A DNA stretch of 64,000 nt, taken from contig NZ_JAMXIC010000001.1 in assembly GCF_027587375.1 (NCBI RefSeq), positions 124,001 through 188,000 of the forward strand. The letters are read 5' to 3'. Position 1 is the first letter of the stretch, and the number at the start of each line of letters is the position of its first letter. Position numbers and translations under genes: made by a program. The stretch is from Arthrobacter sp. B2a2-09. GTDB taxonomy: Bacteria > Actinomycetota > Actinomycetes > Actinomycetales > Micrococcaceae. Under the pieces are notes generated by a model. That model ran no database searches, was not told the origin of the DNA, and was given only the letters and a program-made list of their open reading frames with translations. Of the stretch, positions 60,861-64,000 are shown piece by piece.

Positions 60861-61514
60861 ATGTGGCTTATGGTCGACTGGGTTCTGCTCTCCAACCTCG
60901 GCACCGCGCTCGGTACGACTGTTCTCGCCGTCGCGACGTTCATTTCCACGAGATCGGCCAACCGATCGGCGCGGCTGGCGGAGCGCGCCCTGCTGAATGG
61001 GTTGCGTCCCATCCTGCTGCCCTCCAACTGGTCCGACGCCCCGCAGAAAGTGCGGTTCATGGAAGGCAAGTGGATGGTGGTGCGCGGTGGCCATGCCACT
61101 CTCGAGATCAGCGACGACGCTGTGTACCTGTTGATGTCTGTGCGCAACGCGGGTGCAGGAGTGGCGGTCCTGCACGGCTGGCACCTGCCGCCGGACGCCA
61201 GGGCTCCGCTGTCGCCAGTGGAGGACTTCCACCGGCTGACTCGGGACATTTACGTGCCGGCCAACGACGCCGGATTCTGCCAGGTCGCAATCCGGGACCC
61301 GGAGTCGGCCGACTTCCGCAACGCAACCGCGGGAGCGGCCGGCGACGGCTTCACTGTCGATGTCCTCTACGGAGACGCCGAAGGCTCGCAGCGCGTTGTG
61401 TCCCGTTTCTTCATCACACCAGGACCCGGCGGACCTGGCCACGAGGACGACCTCGACTGGCTGCTGATGGTCTCGCGCCACTGGAACCTGGACTTGCCGG
61501 CGCCGCGCGGTTGA
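60861..61514 (+). CDS. Hypothetical membrane-anchored protein
   Basis: 217 aa. An N-terminal TM helix (VLLSNLGTALGTTVLAVATFIS) is followed by a short basic segment and a soluble beta-rich domain (ATLEISDDAVYLLMSVRNAGAGVAVLHGWHL). The layout (one N-terminal TM helix, then a sandwich domain) is seen in uncharacterised actinobacterial proteins. Convergent with the transglycosylase gene. Confidence 0.7.
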   Translation: MWLMVDWVLLSNLGTALGTTVLAVATFISTRSANRSARLAERALLNGLRPILLPSNWSDAPQKVRFMEGKWMVVRGGHATLEISDDAVYLLMSVRNAGAGVAVLHGWHLPPDARAPLSPVEDFHRLTRDIYVPANDAGFCQVAIRDPESADFRNATAGAAGDGFTVDVLYGDAEGSQRVVSRFFITPGPGGPGHEDDLDWLLMVSRHWNLDLPAPRG

Positions 61515-61549
61515 GCCCGGCTACGACGCCGGCCGTGTGGGGCGCGGTC

Positions 61550-62590
61550 CTAGCCGGCCTCGCTCTGGATGCGGTCCTTCACGCTTTGGGGCATGGACGA
61601 GCACGCGTCGTTGTCGGAGCGCTGGTTGGCATGGCTGTCGGCCGTGTCCGTGATGCCGACCGTCGCGACGGCCGCCTGCCATCCGCCTAGGCCAACAAGC
61701 TGCCGGGGGACCCAGACGTTTGCCGCTCCGTTCACAAGGTTCCACACAGCGGGCTTGACGCCCGCACCCAGGTAGATGCCTCCGTTGGGGTCCCGCTTGA
61801 CCAGATCCGGCAGGGGAAGGACGCCCATCAGCTGCGCAGACTGGTAATCGGACATGTTCCACGGCGGAGTTCCGAAGTAGTACCAGCTGGCGGCGCAGAC
61901 GCCGTACAGATGGGGGCCGAACTGGGCATAGTTCAAGTAGAGCTCCAAGGTGCGCTGGGGGCTCAACGTGAAGCTGAATTGAGTTGCCAGGACGGCTTCA
62001 ATCCCTTTGCGGACGGCGTTTTGGTCGTCCCAGAGGAAAATGTTCTTGACCAGCTGCTGGGGGATGGTGGAACCGCTGGGGTCGGGCTTTCCCTGGAAAT
62101 ATGCCTGTGCCCTCGCCTGGAGGTCTCCGACGTCGAAGGCCCCGCTGCGTGTGCCGAGCTGTTCGTCTTCATGGGCGATGGTCGCAGCCAGCAAGTGCCG
62201 GCTCATGTGGTTGATCGAGACGAACTGGTAGACGTTGGGCTCGCCCGCCTCCAGCATGTACGCGGTGCGGGGCGGGGTCACGCCCATGCTGAACATGAAG
62301 GCGATGATCTGGATCAGAACCAACGGAGCGATCAGGGCCAGGAGGAGCTTGCGGCGCCACTTCCGTTTGGATCGCTTGGCCTTCTTGCCGTCTGAGGGAA
62401 CCGGCGGCTGGGCCTGATCCGGCTTTGTCGCATACGGCTTCACATGCTCAGGCACAGGTCCCTGTGGTTCCAAGGGGACAGGCACTGGGTAGCTGATGAC
62501 TTTCGCCCGCGCGGGCTCAGTGCGCCACGTTGAATGGCGCCTCCCCGGCTGTGGAAGCCTAGGCGAGGTCGGTGGTGTTGGAGTGTCCAT
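61550..62590 (-). CDS. Transglycosylase (GT51) domain protein
   Basis: 346 aa. A proline-rich cytoplasmic N-terminus and basic stretch precede a TM helix at about 81-100. The GT51 domain has the catalytic glutamate region AATIAHEDEQLG, GSTIPQQLVKNIFL and RTLELYLNYAQFG, the motifs of monofunctional peptidoglycan glycosyltransferases. No transpeptidase domain. It polymerises lipid II at the outer face of the membrane. A final S/D-rich tail is unusual. Confidence 0.85.
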   Translation of the reverse strand: MDTPTPPTSPRLPQPGRRHSTWRTEPARAKVISYPVPVPLEPQGPVPEHVKPYATKPDQAQPPVPSDGKKAKRSKRKWRRKLLLALIAPLVLIQIIAFMFSMGVTPPRTAYMLEAGEPNVYQFVSINHMSRHLLAATIAHEDEQLGTRSGAFDVGDLQARAQAYFQGKPDPSGSTIPQQLVKNIFLWDDQNAVRKGIEAVLATQFSFTLSPQRTLELYLNYAQFGPHLYGVCAASWYYFGTPPWNMSDYQSAQLMGVLPLPDLVKRDPNGGIYLGAGVKPAVWNLVNGAANVWVPRQLVGLGGWQAAVATVGITDTADSHANQRSDNDACSSMPQSVKDRIQSEAG

Positions 62591-62832
62591 CGGTCTGCTT
62601 TCGGTTCTCGTCCCGTGCGATCACCCCTGCAAGGGGTAGAGGATGGCACGAAAGTCTACCGGGCCTTGCTGGTTGTTCAGTTCAGCCAGCTACGTGAAGG
62701 GTTCCATCGTGATCGGGGGAGATGACGGCTGGCTATTTCTTGAGCGGGGCCTTGCCTGTCAGTAAGCATGCTGATTAACTCAGAGGCGGAGCGCCGGACT
62801 GGCGCTGCCTTCGCTTGCAAAGGAGATGCGCA

Positions 62833-63099
62833 ATGGGAATTATCGCTTTTCTTCTGCTCGGCCTGATTGCGGGCGCCATCGCAAAGGCCATTATTCCTGG
62901 AAGGCAAGGCGGCGGCTTGCTGCTTACTCTTCTTCTGGGAGTTGTCGGGGCGTTTCTTGGTGGTTGGATCGGTTCCCTCGTCTTCGGCGGCGGATTAGGA
63001 GACTTCTTCGATCTGAGGACCTGGCTGCTGTCCATCCTGGGCGCCATCATCGTGCTGCTGATCTTCGGCCTGGTCAGAGGACGCCGAAGCAGGGTCTGA
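62833..63099 (+). CDS. GlsB/YeaQ/YmgE-family stress membrane protein
   Basis: 88 aa, three TM helices. MGIIAFLLLGLIAGAIAKAIIPGRQGGG, LLLGVVGAFLGGWIG and SILGAIIVLLIFGLVRGRR are the family pattern (transglycosylase-associated protein family). ATG 62833 follows AGGAG. Induced by general stress in other bacteria; role unclear. Confidence 0.9.
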   Translation: MGIIAFLLLGLIAGAIAKAIIPGRQGGGLLLTLLLGVVGAFLGGWIGSLVFGGGLGDFFDLRTWLLSILGAIIVLLIFGLVRGRRSRV

Positions 63100-63130
63100 G
63101 CGCTTTCGGCCCTAGGGCGTGTTGCTAAAC

Positions 63131-63148
63131 CCATTGGCCAACCAATGG
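63131..63148. terminator. Small perfect hairpin after the GlsB gene
   Basis: CCATTGG at 63131-63137 and CCAATGG at 63142-63148 flank the loop CCAA, 31 bases after the GlsB stop. It may stop transcription or, being next to CTAG and an IS-like GGGCGTGTTGC, mark an insertion scar. Confidence 0.4.
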
Positions 63149-63164
63149 AGTGTGGCGGCATGCT

Positions 63165-63464
63165 ATGTCTGTGGTGATTATCAGAAGCGGGAGTTGGGTC
63201 TACGCAGGGGAAGTTGCGATGCCGGTCGACATTGTGGGGTTGCCATACGACTTTTGGTATGAGCTGGCTCGGGTTGATGAGCAGCTCGAGCCAGATGAGA
63301 CAGCCCAAGCGCTTGGCGACGAGGGGTTGCTCTATTACGCGCGGTTTCGGCACGCCGGGGAGACAGTTGAGCGAACGTGGCCGGACTCGGCCGGCTACGA
63401 CACGATCGATGCAGCGATGCGCGACGCTGAGGCGCGCGTCGTGAGCCGGATCGTCTGGAGATAG
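63165..63464 (+). CDS. Small hypothetical protein
   Basis: 99 aa from the ATG at 63165. Aromatic-rich middle GLPYDFWYELARVDEQLEPDETAQALGDEGLLYYARFRHAGE and an arginine-bearing tail DAEARVVSRIVWR. No family recognised and the ribosome site is weak (GTGGCGG). It may be a remnant disturbed by the nearby insertion element. Confidence 0.5.
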   Translation: MSVVIIRSGSWVYAGEVAMPVDIVGLPYDFWYELARVDEQLEPDETAQALGDEGLLYYARFRHAGETVERTWPDSAGYDTIDAAMRDAEARVVSRIVWR

Positions 63465-63533
63465 CAGGCTCTCGACTTGACGACACATGGCGGTTCACCA
63501 CTTCGCTGCGCAGAGCGTCCCTGAGGTCACCGG

Positions 63534-64000
63534 CTAAGTTGTATTGCTGAAGCTGGTCTTGAGCCAGATCAGTGTTGATGCGAGATGGACGGCGGCCATG
63601 TAGTTGCGGGCGGTCTTATCGCTTCGCATGGCAATGCCTCGCCACTGCTTGAGGCGGTTGAAGCACCGTTCGACGACGTTACGGCCCTTGTAGATTCCTG
63701 GGTCGAAGGTCGGTGGGCGACCCCCGGAGGAGCCTTTCCTTCGACGGTTGGACACCTGGTCGCGTTTCTTAGGGATGGTGGCTTTGATGCGGCGCCGGGA
63801 CAGCCAGGCCCGATTGGCCCTGGAGGGGTAGCCCTTGTCTGCGAGGACCCGGTCGGGGCGGGTCCGAGGCCGTCCCCGCTCTGCGCGCGGAACCCGGATC
63901 GTGTCCATCGTCTCGGCCATCATCGTCGTGTCGTTGACGTTGCCGCCTGTGAGCACCGCGCCGAGCATCCTGCCTTTGCCGTCGGAGACCAGATGGAGCT
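63534..64000 (-). mobile_element. IS5-family (IS427-like group) transposase, C-terminal part
   Basis: The frame enters from outside the window (reading HLVSDGKGRMLGAVLTGGNVNDTTMM at its 5' side) and ends at 63534. The DDE aspartate is in RVLADKGYPS and the glutamate region is NVVERCFNRLKQWRGIAMRSDKTARNY, the Y-R-E-K-type signature of IS5-family elements. The basic linker IKATIPKKRDQVSNRRRKGSSGG lies between them. No inverted repeat could be confirmed on the window side; the element end is probably within 63500-63540. Confidence 0.88.

Overview
The window is high-GC DNA that looks like the chromosome of an actinobacterium of the Arthrobacter group (Micrococcaceae). Supporting signs are a mycothiol-dependent maleylpyruvate-isomerase-type protein, DUF5996 and DUF6510 proteins, a small actinobacterial Y-family polymerase, many GTG/TTG starts and many 4-base start/stop overlaps. 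The assignment is inferred from gene families and composition, not from a marker gene. No rRNA, tRNA, CRISPR array or prophage was recognised. The window opens in the last codons of a LacI-type regulator and closes inside an IS5-type transposase.

Layout. 1-350: LacI tail and a broken Fic/Doc toxin remnant. 888-6757: a promoter with a dyad operator, then an opine/polar-amino-acid ABC transporter, a HutC-type GntR regulator, a BtpA/SgcQ-family protein, an AllA-like protein and a PfkB kinase. 6978-9678: a DsrE-like protein, a LysR regulator and a divergent YeiH-family exporter. 9965-16983: single genes (beta-helix protein, hydrolase, mycothiol-type enzyme, membrane proteins, DUF5996, UBP zinc finger, cysteine hydrolase). 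17186-24718: a beta-amino-acid-type catabolic locus with a nitrilase under a riboswitch-like leader, an APC permease, a PucR regulator, a class-III aminotransferase and a CoA-acylating semialdehyde dehydrogenase; the regulator and the dehydrogenase share upstream operator-like motifs. 25135-29504: a D-threonine-aldolase-like enzyme, two small proteins and a PAS-PAS-GGDEF-EAL protein.

29707-39201 combines a polyprenyl-type glycosyltransferase, a cytochrome-b-like/molybdopterin oxidoreductase fusion, a tightly coupled five-gene reverse-strand unit (nucleoside phosphorylase, epimerase, GT2, DUF2064 transferase, methyltransferase) and a second Mo-oxidoreductase with a flavin reductase and a zinc-ribbon protein. 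39326-43091 contains two broken genes (5'-truncated glycoside hydrolase, internally deleted CapA) around a Y-family polymerase. 43344-52335 has a phosphoribosyltransferase-hydrolase fusion and an IclR-controlled catabolic operon: MHS transporter, SDR and three consecutive FAD-dependent fumarate-reductase/KstD-like flavoproteins. 52488-63464 holds small metabolic and stress genes, including a MerR metal-sensor type regulator next to a thioredoxin whose active site reads WSGPC.

The strongest candidates for undescribed biology are: (1) the structured leader at 17186-17325, where a long-range stem and a ribosome-binding-site-sequestering hairpin compete for the same bases; (2) the 958-6757 transporter/BtpA/AllA/kinase operon; (3) the operon with three paralogous flavoproteins; (4) the phosphorylase-glycosyltransferase unit; and (5) the monothiol thioredoxin/MerR pair with matching dyads.
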